Origin: JAGVPT01 sp963772165 | GTDB taxonomy: Bacteria > Bacteroidota > Ignavibacteria > UBA10030 > UBA8401 | Direction of reading: 5' to 3' | DNA length: 64,000 bases | Assembly: GCA_963772165.1 (NCBI GenBank) | Contig: CAVYWA010000014.1 | Span: 287,316 to 351,315, forward strand | The notes under the pieces: generated by a model | The model's database searches: none | Told to the model about the DNA's origin: nothing | Seen by the model: only the letters and a program-made list of their open reading frames with translations | Part shown: positions 10,418 to 18,277 of the stretch, piece by piece | Layout of the letters: each line of letters starts with the position of its first letter | Numbering within the stretch: position 1 is the stretch's first letter | Translations under genes and position numbers: made by a program

Positions 10418-10492
10418 GGGGTCGTAGCTCAGTTTGGTTAGAGCGCCTGCCTGTCACGCAGGAAGTCGAGGGTTCGAGTCCCTTCGGCCCCG
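10418..10492 (+). tRNA. tRNA-Asp (GTC anticodon)
   Basis: The 7-bp acceptor stem GGGGTCG (10418-10424) pairs with CGGCCCC (10485-10491, one G-U pair). The D arm is AGCTCAG...GAGC, the anticodon arm CCTGCCTGTCACGCAGG carries GTC, and the T arm is GAGGGTTCGAGTCCCTT. The discriminator is G, as expected for tRNA-Asp, and CCA is not encoded. It lies downstream of the integrase with its 5' end toward it, which is the less usual side for a tRNA attachment site. Confidence 0.97.
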
Positions 10493-10862
10493 CTTGTATT
10501 CCTCAGTAAATTTGAGGACTTGTAACCTGCCTGTAAGAAAACCTCCTTGTATTTACCTCAGTAGTTACCTAAATGGTTACCGGAGTGGTTACCTGACGCC
10601 TCCAACAACGGGATCTCGAACGAGGCTTCTCTCACTTCAATTTCTCAACCTCGTCTTCCCCGGACTCGGTCAATATGATGGTGCACTATTACCCGAAAAA
10701 GACTTCAGAGGCAACTGATAGTGAGCCTCAACCCCAAGACTCCCTGTGGAACGATCCACAAACGATGCTTCTACATGAGAGACGACGGGGATCCAACGAT
10801 GCAGGTGGGGAGGAGTAAATCCTAAATTTTTATTCTGGGTTCTTAGACAGGGCCTGTAAGGA

Positions 10863-11001
10863 CTTCGCCATTTGCCAACTCCTCTATAAAGTGTGTGGCA
10901 ATGGCGAAGCATAGTTCGCCATTAGGCGAATTTGTTGCCGAAGTGGCAAAATGGCAAAGTGGCTTTGCCATCACTGCAGTTCTATGAGGGAGTTGGCGAA
11001 G
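10863..11001. repeat. Nested palindromic element
   Basis: An outer inverted repeat (GCCAACTCC 10874-10882 with GGAGTTGGC 10989-10997; CTTCGCCA 10863-10870 with TGGCGAAG 10994-11001) encloses two perfect hairpins. One has a 9-bp stem at 10900-10923 (arm AATGGCGAA) and the other a 9-bp stem at 10951-10971 (arm ATGGCAAAG, 3-base loop). The element is built from variants of GGCAAA and GGCGAA. It could be a mobile palindromic repeat or a structured RNA. The rest of 10493-11105 contains three GTTACC motifs (10563-10595) and no convincing gene. Confidence 0.75.
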
Positions 11002-11105
11002 CGGCAAAATTGCATACCAATCATTCAAGAAAATAGTTATCTTAACCTAACGGTCACAACTCAACTTGGCGTTCCGAATAGGTCGCCGTTAATAAGGAAA
11101 TTTGA

Positions 11106-11270
11106 ATGATGAAAAAGTCTGGCAAAATGAAATATTTTTTACGAGGTGATGCAACCGACAAACAAATAGAACAGTTCGTTGACTTTATTATTGAAGATGC
11201 CGCCGTAAGAAAGCAAAACAAGAAGAAACCTGTTTCACGGAAAAAGCCAGCTAAGAAGAAGCACCAGTGA
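11106..11270 (+). CDS. Small protein with a basic Lys-rich tail
   Basis: The 54-residue ORF begins at ATG 11106, preceded by AAGGAA at a fitting distance. It reads MMKKSGKMKYFLRGDATDKQ, then a hydrophobic helix IEQFVDFIIEDAA, and ends in a run rich in Lys and Arg (KKKPVSRKKPAKKKHQ). I do not recognise it. It ends 7 bp before the CheY-like gene and is probably transcribed with it. The basic tail could bind nucleic acid, but nothing else shows this. Confidence 0.55.
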   Translation: MMKKSGKMKYFLRGDATDKQIEQFVDFIIEDAAVRKQNKKKPVSRKKPAKKKHQ

Positions 11271-11277
11271 GATCCGA

Positions 11278-11640
11278 ATGCCAACGATTGCAATCTTAGA
11301 CGACGAAGAAATGACTCGACAATTATTATCCGAGGAATTGATGAATGCGGGATATGATGTGGTAGCCCACGAAAACAAAGATGAATTCTACGACCTTATC
11401 CCTGTCCTCAAACCAGATCTCATTATTAGTGATTTGATTTCTCCAAGGATGGACGGCTTCCAGTTCCTTGGGTTGATGCGGCCAAAAGGAATCCCTATCA
11501 TAATTATAAGCGGAAATATTGGTCGAACTCCAGGTTACGAAGAGGAGGCCAAAAGACTTGGCGCTGTTTCATGTTTCAAGAAGCCTTTTGAATTTGGCGA
11601 AGTCCTGGCAGAAATAAAAAGAGCACTTTCAAAAGGGTGA
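11278..11640 (+). CDS. Single-domain response regulator (CheY-like receiver)
   Basis: The 120-residue protein is a receiver domain with no output domain. It has the acidic pair DDEE near residue 8, the phospho-acceptor Asp in LIISDLI (about residue 53), the conserved Ser/Thr region IIISGN, and the Lys in CFKKPF (about residue 100). Such proteins pass a phosphoryl signal to a partner or act by binding. No histidine kinase is nearby, so it is an orphan here. The ATG has no close Shine-Dalgarno but follows the small basic ORF by 7 bp. Next to it (11641) begins a broken zinc-finger-like ORF. Confidence 0.9.
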   Translation: MPTIAILDDEEMTRQLLSEELMNAGYDVVAHENKDEFYDLIPVLKPDLIISDLISPRMDGFQFLGLMRPKGIPIIIISGNIGRTPGYEEEAKRLGAVSCFKKPFEFGEVLAEIKRALSKG

Positions 11641-11763
11641 ATGATGCACCTTTCAGAAGAATAACTCGCCCTTTACGTCGACGCCCTGGCATCGGGCACG
11701 CAGGAGCAGCTGCCCGAGGAAATCTTGGAGCATGTCAGTAGCTCGGGTCTTTGGAGGGTCTAA
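11641..11763 (+). pseudogene. Remnant of a small zinc-finger/anti-sigma-like protein with a nonsense codon
   Basis: It abuts the receiver gene stop. The reading is MMHLSEE, TAA (11662-11664), then LALYVDALASGTQEQLPEEI and LEHVSS in the same frame. It resembles the HLSEEQLALYVDAL...LPEEILEHV start of short cysteine-containing regulatory proteins found in Bacteroidota. The TAA replaces an expected Gln codon (CAA), and the Cys-containing part is missing. It is a dead fragment. Confidence 0.5.
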
Positions 11764-11814
11764 CCATTCGGAATTGATTTGCATTCGGGGAAAGTCCGGG
11801 ATTCTCAGCCGGCA

Positions 11815-11850
11815 TAAAAAAAGTGCCCGTCCAAAGAGTTTGAACGGGCT
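11815..11850 (-). terminator. Terminator of the DUF3332 lipoprotein gene
   Basis: GCCCGT (11825-11830) pairs with ACGGGC (11844-11849). On the minus strand the stem is followed by a T run (complement of A 11816-11822). It lies 48 bp after the minus-strand stop at 11898. The plus side also has TTTCCGTTTT, so it may work in both directions. Confidence 0.75.
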
Positions 11851-11897
11851 TTCCGTTTTCTCCCCGAGGTGTCTTTCGGAAGTCACTCCTCTGATTG

Positions 11898-12434
11898 TCA
11901 ACGCGTCGCTAACGCTTCAACCTGGGTTTGTGAATACGTCTGCAAGACTTTTCCCTGCGCATCGAGCAAGGTCATCCCGCCGTCATCGCCGGCGATGCAG
12001 CGAACAAGAATATTGTCATCGTTGTCTTTCACGACCGTTTGACCGTTTTCTTTCAACAGACGATAGGTCGTTTCTCCTTTACCGGGAATCATTCTGGCGA
12101 TATCTATCTCCTGCTTCGACGAGTTAAATGTAACGCTGGTGCCGTCTTCCCCCGTAAGTTTTCCCGGAGTCGCATTTTGTGCACTCACCGGATTGCTCCC
12201 TGTCCAAAACTCAATCGAATTGAGAATAACAGCATCGACAAAGGCCGATACGCCATACACCGGTACGATGTTCATCACAAGAAATACGACTTCGTTCGTC
12301 CATTTGCCGCCTACTTCGCCGTTAAACTTGTATACTTTCTTCACAAGATTGAACGAACCGTAACAGCCAAACGACATGGCGAGCATTACACCAATAATAA
12401 GAACACACACGACATTTTTCAATGAGTGTCTCAT
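11898..12434 (-). CDS. DUF3332 family lipoprotein
   Basis: The 178-residue protein has an N-terminal signal MRHSLKNVVCVLIIGVMLAM and a lipobox-like SFGC at about residue 24. It should therefore be lipidated and envelope-anchored. The conserved block GSFNLVKKVYKFNG, the KWTNEVVFLVMNIVPVYGVS stretch (a hydrophobic segment) and NSIEFWTG identify the DUF3332 family. A C-terminal region of short beta strands follows. The function of the family is not known to me. It is monocistronic, convergent with the receiver gene, with its own terminator. Confidence 0.85.
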   Translation of the reverse strand: MRHSLKNVVCVLIIGVMLAMSFGCYGSFNLVKKVYKFNGEVGGKWTNEVVFLVMNIVPVYGVSAFVDAVILNSIEFWTGSNPVSAQNATPGKLTGEDGTSVTFNSSKQEIDIARMIPGKGETTYRLLKENGQTVVKDNDDNILVRCIAGDDGGMTLLDAQGKVLQTYSQTQVEALATR

Positions 12435-12759
12435 TGGAACCTCCAGAAAATGTGATTGGATTGGTCAGCATCTAACGAGCTGATTAGGGCTGACGCCGAA
12501 ACTTATGGGAAAAAATCCTCTATGTCCAGTTGAGATTTTACCTCTTTCGATGATGTTGAAGCAGAACCTTGGGGGCGAAAACGAGTATGCGGATTTCCTC
12601 GACCTATTTTTCTTGGCTGTACAGGACAAGGCAATTTAAGAACTGGGTATTGGCGTCGCGTTGGAGTTCACTGCGTATCGTCTTTGCAAAATTGCATGAT
12701 GGCTTAAATACTCCTATATTCAAACGCGTTTTTTCCTACCACATGTGAGGAGCAACCCA
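12435..12759. other. Intergenic region between divergent genes
   Basis: This 325-bp divergent spacer lies between the DUF3332 gene and mscL and should hold both promoters. I see no ORF, RNA gene or clear repeat. The only marked signal is GAGGAG (12748-12753), the mscL ribosome binding site. Confidence 0.6.
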
Positions 12760-13182
12760 ATGAAAATCATCAAAGAGTTCAAAGATTTTGCTATGCGAGG
12801 AAGTGTCCTCGATTTGGCGATTGGCATAATTATCGGCGGCGCCTTCGGCAAGGTCGTTAGTTCAATGGTGAATGATATGCTGATGCCACCCCTGGGAGTG
12901 ATTATGGGGGGCGTCGACTTTAGTTTTCTCGGGATTACGCTTCGGGAAGCCACGGCGGCACATCCAGCAGCTGTCTTCCGTTACGGAATCTTTATTAATA
13001 ACTTAATTGATTTTACAATAGTCACCTTCGCGATTTTTCTTCTTATCAAAGGGGTGAATCACATGAAGCGGGATGTTAAAACCGTACCGGTTGCGGCAAC
13101 AACGAAGGTCTGTCCGGAATGTTGCATGAGCATTCCCGTCGAAGCGCATCGCTGTGGTTATTGTACAAGCGTTCTGAAATAA
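12760..13182 (+). CDS. mscL: Large-conductance mechanosensitive channel
   Basis: The 140-residue inner-membrane channel opens under membrane tension to release solutes on hypo-osmotic shock. The N-terminal amphipathic helix MKIIKEFKDFAMRGSVLDLA leads into TM1 (AIGIIIGGAFGKVVSSMVND), with the usual Gly-rich pore face. A periplasmic loop follows, then TM2 (NNLIDFTIVTFAIFLLI). The C-terminus is CPECCMSIPVEAHRCGYC, a short zinc-ribbon-like tail in place of the plain charged helix, also seen in some other MscL proteins. The ATG at 12760 is chosen over GTG 12745 because GAGGAG lies 6 bp before it and the sequence then matches the family start. Confidence 0.95.
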   Translation: MKIIKEFKDFAMRGSVLDLAIGIIIGGAFGKVVSSMVNDMLMPPLGVIMGGVDFSFLGITLREATAAHPAAVFRYGIFINNLIDFTIVTFAIFLLIKGVNHMKRDVKTVPVAATTKVCPECCMSIPVEAHRCGYCTSVLK

Positions 13183-13217
13183 TCCTTTAAACATTGACAA
13201 CCTGAAAGCAAATAAAC

Positions 13218-14078
13218 ATGAAAATGCTCGGATGGATGCTTATGTCATTGACCGTTGTGGCGAATGCCCAACACATCGCTGACACTTCAAAAACAGTTGC
13301 GGCTAATGCTCAACACATCGCAGACACCTCAAACTGGAAACATACTTTGGTTGCCGGTTTTACGGCGACGCAGGTAGCGTATACTGACTGGGTGCAGGGA
13401 GGCAATAACGCGCTTGCTTGGGATGCGACTTTAGATGGAAAATCTGTGTATGAACTCCCGACATACGTCTGGACCACCACGTACGACTTTGGCTATGGTG
13501 ATACAAGGTTGGGAACCCAGGGCACCAGAAACACTGACGACAAAATCGATATCGCCTCTGAATTTAAGTATAAAGTTGGTGCGTATGTCAACCCCTATGC
13601 CTCGGTAACCTTTAAGTCACAGTTCGCGACCGGTTATACCTATGATGCGCTTGGGAATGGGACTGCGAACTCGGATTTCCTTGATCCGGCATTCCTCATA
13701 CAAAGCGCGGGAGCAGGATATCAGCCTATTCAACAGGTGAAAACAAGGATCGGGTTAGCACTCCGTGAAATTTTTGCAAATACATACACACAATATGCCA
13801 GCGGTGAAAAAACTGAAACCGACGGAGGTCTGGAATCGGTGACTGAGGTCGAAGCGCATATCCAGGAGAATCTTCTTATCCATGCCAAGGTCGAACTCTT
13901 TTCAGCTTTTAAAAAGATGGACGAGGTCGTTGTACGAAGTGACAATACTCTCACGGCCAAAATTACGAAGTATTTTTCTACTAATATCAATCTGCAATTA
14001 ATTCAGGAAAGACCAATTTCGCCTCGTACTCAGATCAAGCAGGGCATCGCGCTTGGATTCAGCTATGACCTTTTCTAA
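13218..14078 (+). CDS. DUF3078 family secreted/outer-membrane protein
   Basis: The 286-residue protein has a signal peptide MKMLGWMLMSLTVVANAQ. The body is a run of alternating beta strands with aromatic ends (WVQGGNNALAWDATLDG, YVWTTTYDFGYGDTRLGTQG) and a final strand GIALGFSYDLF. This suggests an outer-membrane barrel of the DUF3078 family, common in Bacteroidota. Just after the signal cleavage site the segment VANAQHIADTS is present twice in tandem (about residues 14-37), a recent small duplication. It begins 35 bp after mscL and may share its transcript. The function is unknown. Confidence 0.85.
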   Translation: MKMLGWMLMSLTVVANAQHIADTSKTVAANAQHIADTSNWKHTLVAGFTATQVAYTDWVQGGNNALAWDATLDGKSVYELPTYVWTTTYDFGYGDTRLGTQGTRNTDDKIDIASEFKYKVGAYVNPYASVTFKSQFATGYTYDALGNGTANSDFLDPAFLIQSAGAGYQPIQQVKTRIGLALREIFANTYTQYASGEKTETDGGLESVTEVEAHIQENLLIHAKVELFSAFKKMDEVVVRSDNTLTAKITKYFSTNINLQLIQERPISPRTQIKQGIALGFSYDLF

Positions 14079-14209
14079 TCCCAATAATCTTTGTAATACT
14101 GCTTTCACATAATGCGTGAGCACGGTAAAGACGACAAATCCAAATAAAATAATCACTCCACCAACGCAGTAATAAAAAATACTGCAAGCGAATGACGGAG
14201 GTTACTATA

Positions 14210-14335
14210 ATGTATCCTGAAAGCAGTACCGGCTTCGTAATCCTTTTGCTGATTCGAATGCATTTGTTCCTCCCTTACAATATTGGTGGTTGCGGATTAA
14301 TTGTTATTCCAAAGAAATTTGAACCGGAGCAGTAA
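14210..14335 (+). CDS. Possible small membrane protein, 41 residues
   Basis: The ORF starts at ATG 14210, preceded by GGAGG (14197-14201) at 8 bp, and ends at TAA 14333-14335. It has a hydrophobic middle (GFVILLLIRMHLFLPYNIGG) and a short polar C-terminus. A perfect 12-bp hairpin with T run follows 17 bp downstream. The ribosome binding site, membrane-like peptide and terminator together suggest a real expressed microprotein. I know no family for it. Confidence 0.45.
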   Translation: MYPESSTGFVILLLIRMHLFLPYNIGGCGLIVIPKKFEPEQ

Positions 14336-14352
14336 TTGCCGGTACCGATTTT

Positions 14353-14394
14353 AATCCATTGCATCCTTTCGTGAAATAATGCAATGGATTTTCA
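14353..14394 (+). terminator. Strong hairpin terminator
   Basis: AATCCATTGCAT (14353-14364) pairs perfectly with 14379-14390 (14-base loop), followed by TTTT with one interruption. It lies 17 bp after the 41-residue ORF and 275 bp after the DUF3078 gene. Confidence 0.75.
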
Positions 14395-15350
14395 ATACTA
14401 ATCGATAAGTAACGAATGTGTTCTCACTCAACGAACAAAATAAAAAATTCGCTGTAAGAAAATTTGAATGCCGTAGTTTGCGTGGAACGTTTTCGCCCAC
14501 AAAAACCTTGGTCCGCTTGGGACAAAAAGGGATTCACGGAGTTTGTTTCCGTAAATCTTAATAACTATTTGCTAAATTTTATGGCGAGCTAATTCGGGAG
14601 GGATATACGGCGCTGTGGCGATCGCCGGCCCCGCAAAAAAAATCAATTGTGCGAGATGATATTCCCTTCTCAATCGGCACCTCAGAAAAGGTTGTTGCTC
14701 TCCTCGGTTACAGTCATTTGCGCAAGTTTGTTTCCTCCTTTTTATCCTTTTACCGACTCCCTCAAAGGTATATTAACGACCGAATAAGAAAAATAGATCG
14801 CTTTTTTGTTTGAGATTAGACCAATGAAAATTTATATGTAAAATGGTTTGCACACAGCATTGCACAAAGGTTTCGGTGCTTTTCTAAGGGGAATGGGCCT
14901 GAGATAGCGCAGCTGATAACCGCGAAATGGAAGATCACTCACGTTTCCACTAGTCTAAAAGCATTCCTGCTCAATAGCATTAATCAATTTACTATTGTAC
15001 ATTCTTCCCGGGAAGTTCCCTCTATGTTCTCTATGAATGGATGTTTGTTGTGAAATATTCTCAAACCGTCGGAAAACACTGGATCATACAAGGGGAAAAA
15101 AGCAGCCCCTCCTCGGCACTGCCCGAACTTATCGGCGATGTCACTGGTCAATCTTAGGGGCTCAGTTTTATGATTATTGCTGGTTGGGGAAAAAAACGTG
15201 AAATAGATGAAAGCGCGATGTACATTATTCAATTATGAACTTGCACGGGTCAACGTGAGTATCCTTAAGCTGGTCGATGGAATAGCTGATGTTTTTATGG
15301 AGCGTAAATCTCCATTATCAGGACAATAGCCGACAAGGTTGATTTCCGGG
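14395..15350. other. Long intergenic region
   Basis: About 950 bp with no gene I can support. It is AT-rich with many stops in all frames. The only structure noticed is a spaced inverted pair AGCCCCT (about 15101-15107) and AGGGGCT (about 15155-15161). No tRNA, cobalamin-riboswitch box or ORF with coding character was seen. It should hold the promoter of the microcompartment locus. Confidence 0.5.
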
Positions 15351-16682
15351 ATGTCCAGATCTCTAGATGACGTTATGACGATTGATGATATAGAAAAAAT
15401 GGGAGTTATCGGCGCAGGAGGGGCAGGGTTTCCTAGTCACGTCAAACTGAATTCAACTCCCGGGACCGTTATTATGAACGCGGCAGAGTGCGAGCCGTTG
15501 CTTCATAAGGATATGGAATTAATCCGTCACTACAGCGATGAAATTTTGCGCGGGTTTGAAATCGTTATGGCAATCACCGGTGCAAAAGAAGGCATTATCG
15601 GCATCAAGGAAAAACATAAGGACGAAATTGAATTACTCAAAGCTAAAATCAAGAGTCATGGGAATATTAATATCATAGCCGTTGATGATGTGTACCCGGC
15701 CGGCGATGAGGTAACGCTAATTTACATGACGACGAAAAGAATTGTGCCTCCCGGGGCATTGCCGATTTCGGTCGGGTGTGTTGTTCAAAATGTTGAAACA
15801 CTATATAATATCGGGTTGAATAAACCCGTCGCTGACAAATTTATTTCGGTGGTTGGTTCTATTGAAAACCCCGCGACAGTGCAGGTGCCGGTTGGAATGA
15901 GTTTTGCCGAGGTGCTCTCTCATTTTACAATAACTGCACCGCAGTATGTCGTTCGATCGGGCGGTTTGATGATGGGTACGATGGAAGACGACCTTAACAA
16001 CGTTGTCTCGAAACGAACCGGCGCGTTGATCGTGTTGCCGTCCGACCACCATTGCGTAACAATGTACCGACGGTTTTCTACCGACCATGCTGTTGACGTG
16101 ATCGCAAAAGCCGGATGCGATCAATGTTCTTTTTGCACTGAGCTTTGTCCTCGATATTTATTGGGGCAGCCCGTCAGGCCTGAGAGTGCAATGCGCAACC
16201 GCATGTTTACCCGCGAAGAATCTCCCATGCTCGACCCCGGTAATCTTTCCTGCTGCGAATGCAATCTCTGCACGATGTATGCCTGCCCCGAAGGTTTAGA
16301 CCCGCGGGGTGCGACAGTGATGGAGAAACGTCTGTCGCGGGAACAAAATATACAATGGACTGGGGAAGAGATGCCCGTTCATCCGATGTTCGATTATCGG
16401 AAAGTGCCTACGAAAAAACTTATGCAAAGGCTCGATGTGATGATGTTTCGGGACGAGGCTCCGTTGAGAGATTTGAACTTCAACCCGCAGACAGTTCGGA
16501 TACCCTTAGATCAGCATGTCGGATCTCCGGCGAAAGCAGTGGTCATTGAAGGAGCTCCCGTTAAGAAATATGATTTAATCGCCAAAGCATCAGGCAAAAT
16601 ATCATGCAATGTGCATGCTTCAATCAACGGAATCGTGAAGTCAATGACGCCGGATCATATTACTATTCAGAGAAGCCGATGA
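15351..16682 (+). CDS. pduS: PduS-like microcompartment flavo-iron-sulfur protein (RnfC-related)
   Basis: The 443-residue protein is built like PduS/RnfC. An N-terminal FMN/NADH-binding domain has GVIGAGGAGFPSHVKL and NAAECEPLLHKD, followed by an SLBB region. Two 4Fe-4S clusters are indicated by CDQCSFCTELCPRYLLG and CCECNLCTMYACPEGLDP. The C-terminus has a biotinyl/lipoyl-like fold (IAKASGKISCNVHASINGIV). PduS feeds electrons from NADH to cofactors inside bacterial microcompartments. ATG 15351 is preferred over TTG 15339 since the conserved region starts close behind it. Its stop overlaps the next start by 4 bp (ATGA), so it is translationally coupled to the shell gene. PduS versus RnfC is decided by that neighbour. 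Confidence 0.85.
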   Translation: MSRSLDDVMTIDDIEKMGVIGAGGAGFPSHVKLNSTPGTVIMNAAECEPLLHKDMELIRHYSDEILRGFEIVMAITGAKEGIIGIKEKHKDEIELLKAKIKSHGNINIIAVDDVYPAGDEVTLIYMTTKRIVPPGALPISVGCVVQNVETLYNIGLNKPVADKFISVVGSIENPATVQVPVGMSFAEVLSHFTITAPQYVVRSGGLMMGTMEDDLNNVVSKRTGALIVLPSDHHCVTMYRRFSTDHAVDVIAKAGCDQCSFCTELCPRYLLGQPVRPESAMRNRMFTREESPMLDPGNLSCCECNLCTMYACPEGLDPRGATVMEKRLSREQNIQWTGEEMPVHPMFDYRKVPTKKLMQRLDVMMFRDEAPLRDLNFNPQTVRIPLDQHVGSPAKAVVIEGAPVKKYDLIAKASGKISCNVHASINGIVKSMTPDHITIQRSR

Positions 16683-17248
16683 ATAACGGAAATGCAATCG
16701 GGATTATTGAATTAGGAAGTATCTATAAGGGATTTGCCGTTCAGGATGCGGTCTTGAAGTCTGCGAATGTTGAGAAGCTTATCGCGCGCACCATTTGTTC
16801 CGGAAAATATCTGATGATTGTTCGGGGAAACGTTTCCGATGTTGAGACTGCGATCAGCATCGCCGCGGAAGTCGGCGGATTTTCAGTTGTGAATCTCACG
16901 ACGATCCCTAACATAGACCCGCGGGTTTTTCCGGCAATCACCGGGTCGACAACACTGCAGATCAATACCAATAAGAACGTTGGGGCGATGCTGGTTATTG
17001 AAACCTTTTCTGTCGCGTCTGCCATCAAAGCCGCGGACTTTGCCGTGAAGGAAGCAAAGTTGGATCTGGTAAGAGTTCATGTTGCCATGGCCGTCGGCGG
17101 TAAAGGATTTGTTGTCATGACCGGAGATGTTGCTGCACTGGAAGCCGCTGTGAAGCCTGCTCTTGAATACATCAAGCAAGACGGCATGCTCGCAGGCTAT
17201 GTGATCATTAAGAATCCGCATGAAGAACTATTACGAGAACTCATTTAA
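16679..17248 (+). CDS. pduT: PduT-like tandem-domain microcompartment shell protein (BMC-T)
   Basis: The 189-residue protein contains two BMC domains. The first begins AIGIIELGSIYKGFAVQDAV and the second NVGAMLVIETFSVASAIKAA. Each has the beta-alpha pattern and a KA-D--VK helix. It should form trimeric pseudohexameric tiles in a polyhedral shell. Cys40 in RTICSGKYL occupies the place of the PduT cysteine that holds a 4Fe-4S cluster at the trimer axis. This fits an electron route across the shell with the PduS-like protein encoded just before, with which it overlaps by 4 bp. No single-domain BMC-H or BMC-P vertex gene is in the window, so the rest of the shell must be encoded elsewhere. Confidence 0.92.
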   Translation: MNNGNAIGIIELGSIYKGFAVQDAVLKSANVEKLIARTICSGKYLMIVRGNVSDVETAISIAAEVGGFSVVNLTTIPNIDPRVFPAITGSTTLQINTNKNVGAMLVIETFSVASAIKAADFAVKEAKLDLVRVHVAMAVGGKGFVVMTGDVAALEAAVKPALEYIKQDGMLAGYVIIKNPHEELLRELI

Positions 17249-17259
17249 TTGAGGATAGT

Positions 17260-18066
17260 ATGATGAGCAACGAGTGGGAATTAAAGAATCTCATTATTGA
17301 AATGGGAAGACGAATTTGGATCAGAGGTTATGTCGCCTCTAATGACGGGAATATCTCCGTTAAAATGAGTGATAACGAAATTCTTACCACGCCGCACGGT
17401 GTTAGCAAAGGATTTATGACGGCGGAGATGATCATACGCGTCGATAAAACCGGAAAAGTGCTTTCGGGAAATTCAAAGTATCATCCGTCGAGCGAACTCA
17501 AGATGCATCTCGAGGCCTACAAAGAAAGACCGGATATAAAGTCCGTTATTCATGCCCATCCTCCGTATGCCACAAGTTTCGCTGTTGCCGGTATACCGTT
17601 GAATAAATGCGTACTGCCCGAAGCGGTCATTAGCATCGGCGCTGTGCCGCTAGCGAAATACGGGCTCCCTTCAACAATGGAGCTTGTGGATACACTAAGA
17701 GAACATTTGAAGACCTCAGACGCAATTTTGATGGCAAATCATGGAGCGGTCACACTTGGAGCCGATTTATTAAGCGCGTACCATAACATGGAAACACTTG
17801 AACATACGGCGAGCATAGTTTGGAAGGCGATACAACTCGGGAATGTGAATGTGTTGCCCGAGAATGAAAGAGATCGCTTAATGGACCTACGAATGAAATT
17901 CAACCTGCAGGGTCCGATAGTACCATGCGACTCATCCCCGATGTCGATCGGCAGGTCACCATCGGGTGCAAATAAGGAATCAAAGAACTCCGCGAACAAT
18001 GAAATTACAGAACAAGATATCAGGGAGATTACTGAAAAAGTAATTGCCAAACTCAAACAAGGTTGA
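17260..18066 (+). CDS. Class II aldolase (L-fuculose/rhamnulose-1-phosphate type) with C-terminal encapsulation helix
   Basis: The 268-residue protein has a class II aldolase fold: N-terminal NDGNISVK, TTPHGVSKGF, the Zn-binding HAHPPYATSF with two His, the catalytic region PEAVISIGAVPLAKYG, and NHGAVTLG with the third Zn His. It should split a deoxy-ketose phosphate into DHAP and L-lactaldehyde. After the domain (about residue 215) comes a Ser/Asn-rich linker and then an amphipathic helix EITEQDIREITEKVIAKLKQ at the very C-terminus. This linker plus helix is the usual form of a microcompartment encapsulation peptide. The gene lies 11 bp after pduT and has GAGGA before its start. Whether fuculose- or rhamnulose-phosphate is the substrate cannot be told from sequence; the rhamnulokinase next door favours rhamnose. 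Confidence 0.88.
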   Translation: MMSNEWELKNLIIEMGRRIWIRGYVASNDGNISVKMSDNEILTTPHGVSKGFMTAEMIIRVDKTGKVLSGNSKYHPSSELKMHLEAYKERPDIKSVIHAHPPYATSFAVAGIPLNKCVLPEAVISIGAVPLAKYGLPSTMELVDTLREHLKTSDAILMANHGAVTLGADLLSAYHNMETLEHTASIVWKAIQLGNVNVLPENERDRLMDLRMKFNLQGPIVPCDSSPMSIGRSPSGANKESKNSANNEITEQDIREITEKVIAKLKQG

Positions 18067-18277
18067 TTAGCAGTGTTTGAGTTTGGTGAAATGGAACTCG
18101 GGAATGTGTGTAATGCCCGCTAATGAAAATCCTCATCGCAGATCCTAAAGAAAATCTAATTTCTCATAAGAGTGTAAAGAGTAGGGCGGCGGTTATCCGT
18201 ACGGGCAGAAAATATATCATTGTAAAGAAGTAAAGAATTCCCTGGACACAAATAAATACTCTACGGCTTTCAATATC

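Noticed and set aside
10418..10492. tRNA-Asp as the attachment site of the island
   Set aside because: The integrase lies on the 5' side of the tRNA and no second copy of the tRNA 3' end was seen in the window, so the link is unproven.
10434..10718. ORF running from inside tRNA-Asp
   Set aside because: Its first 20 codons are the tRNA read as protein (RAPACHAGSRGFESLRP), a well-known artefact; the rest has no coding character.
15101..15161. Riboswitch upstream of the microcompartment locus
   Set aside because: Only one spaced 7-bp inverted pair was seen, and no conserved cobalamin or other riboswitch core was recognised.
14984..15232. Minus-strand ORF of 82 codons before the pduS-like gene
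   Set aside because: No start signal, no recognisable motif and no neighbour context; it looks like chance.
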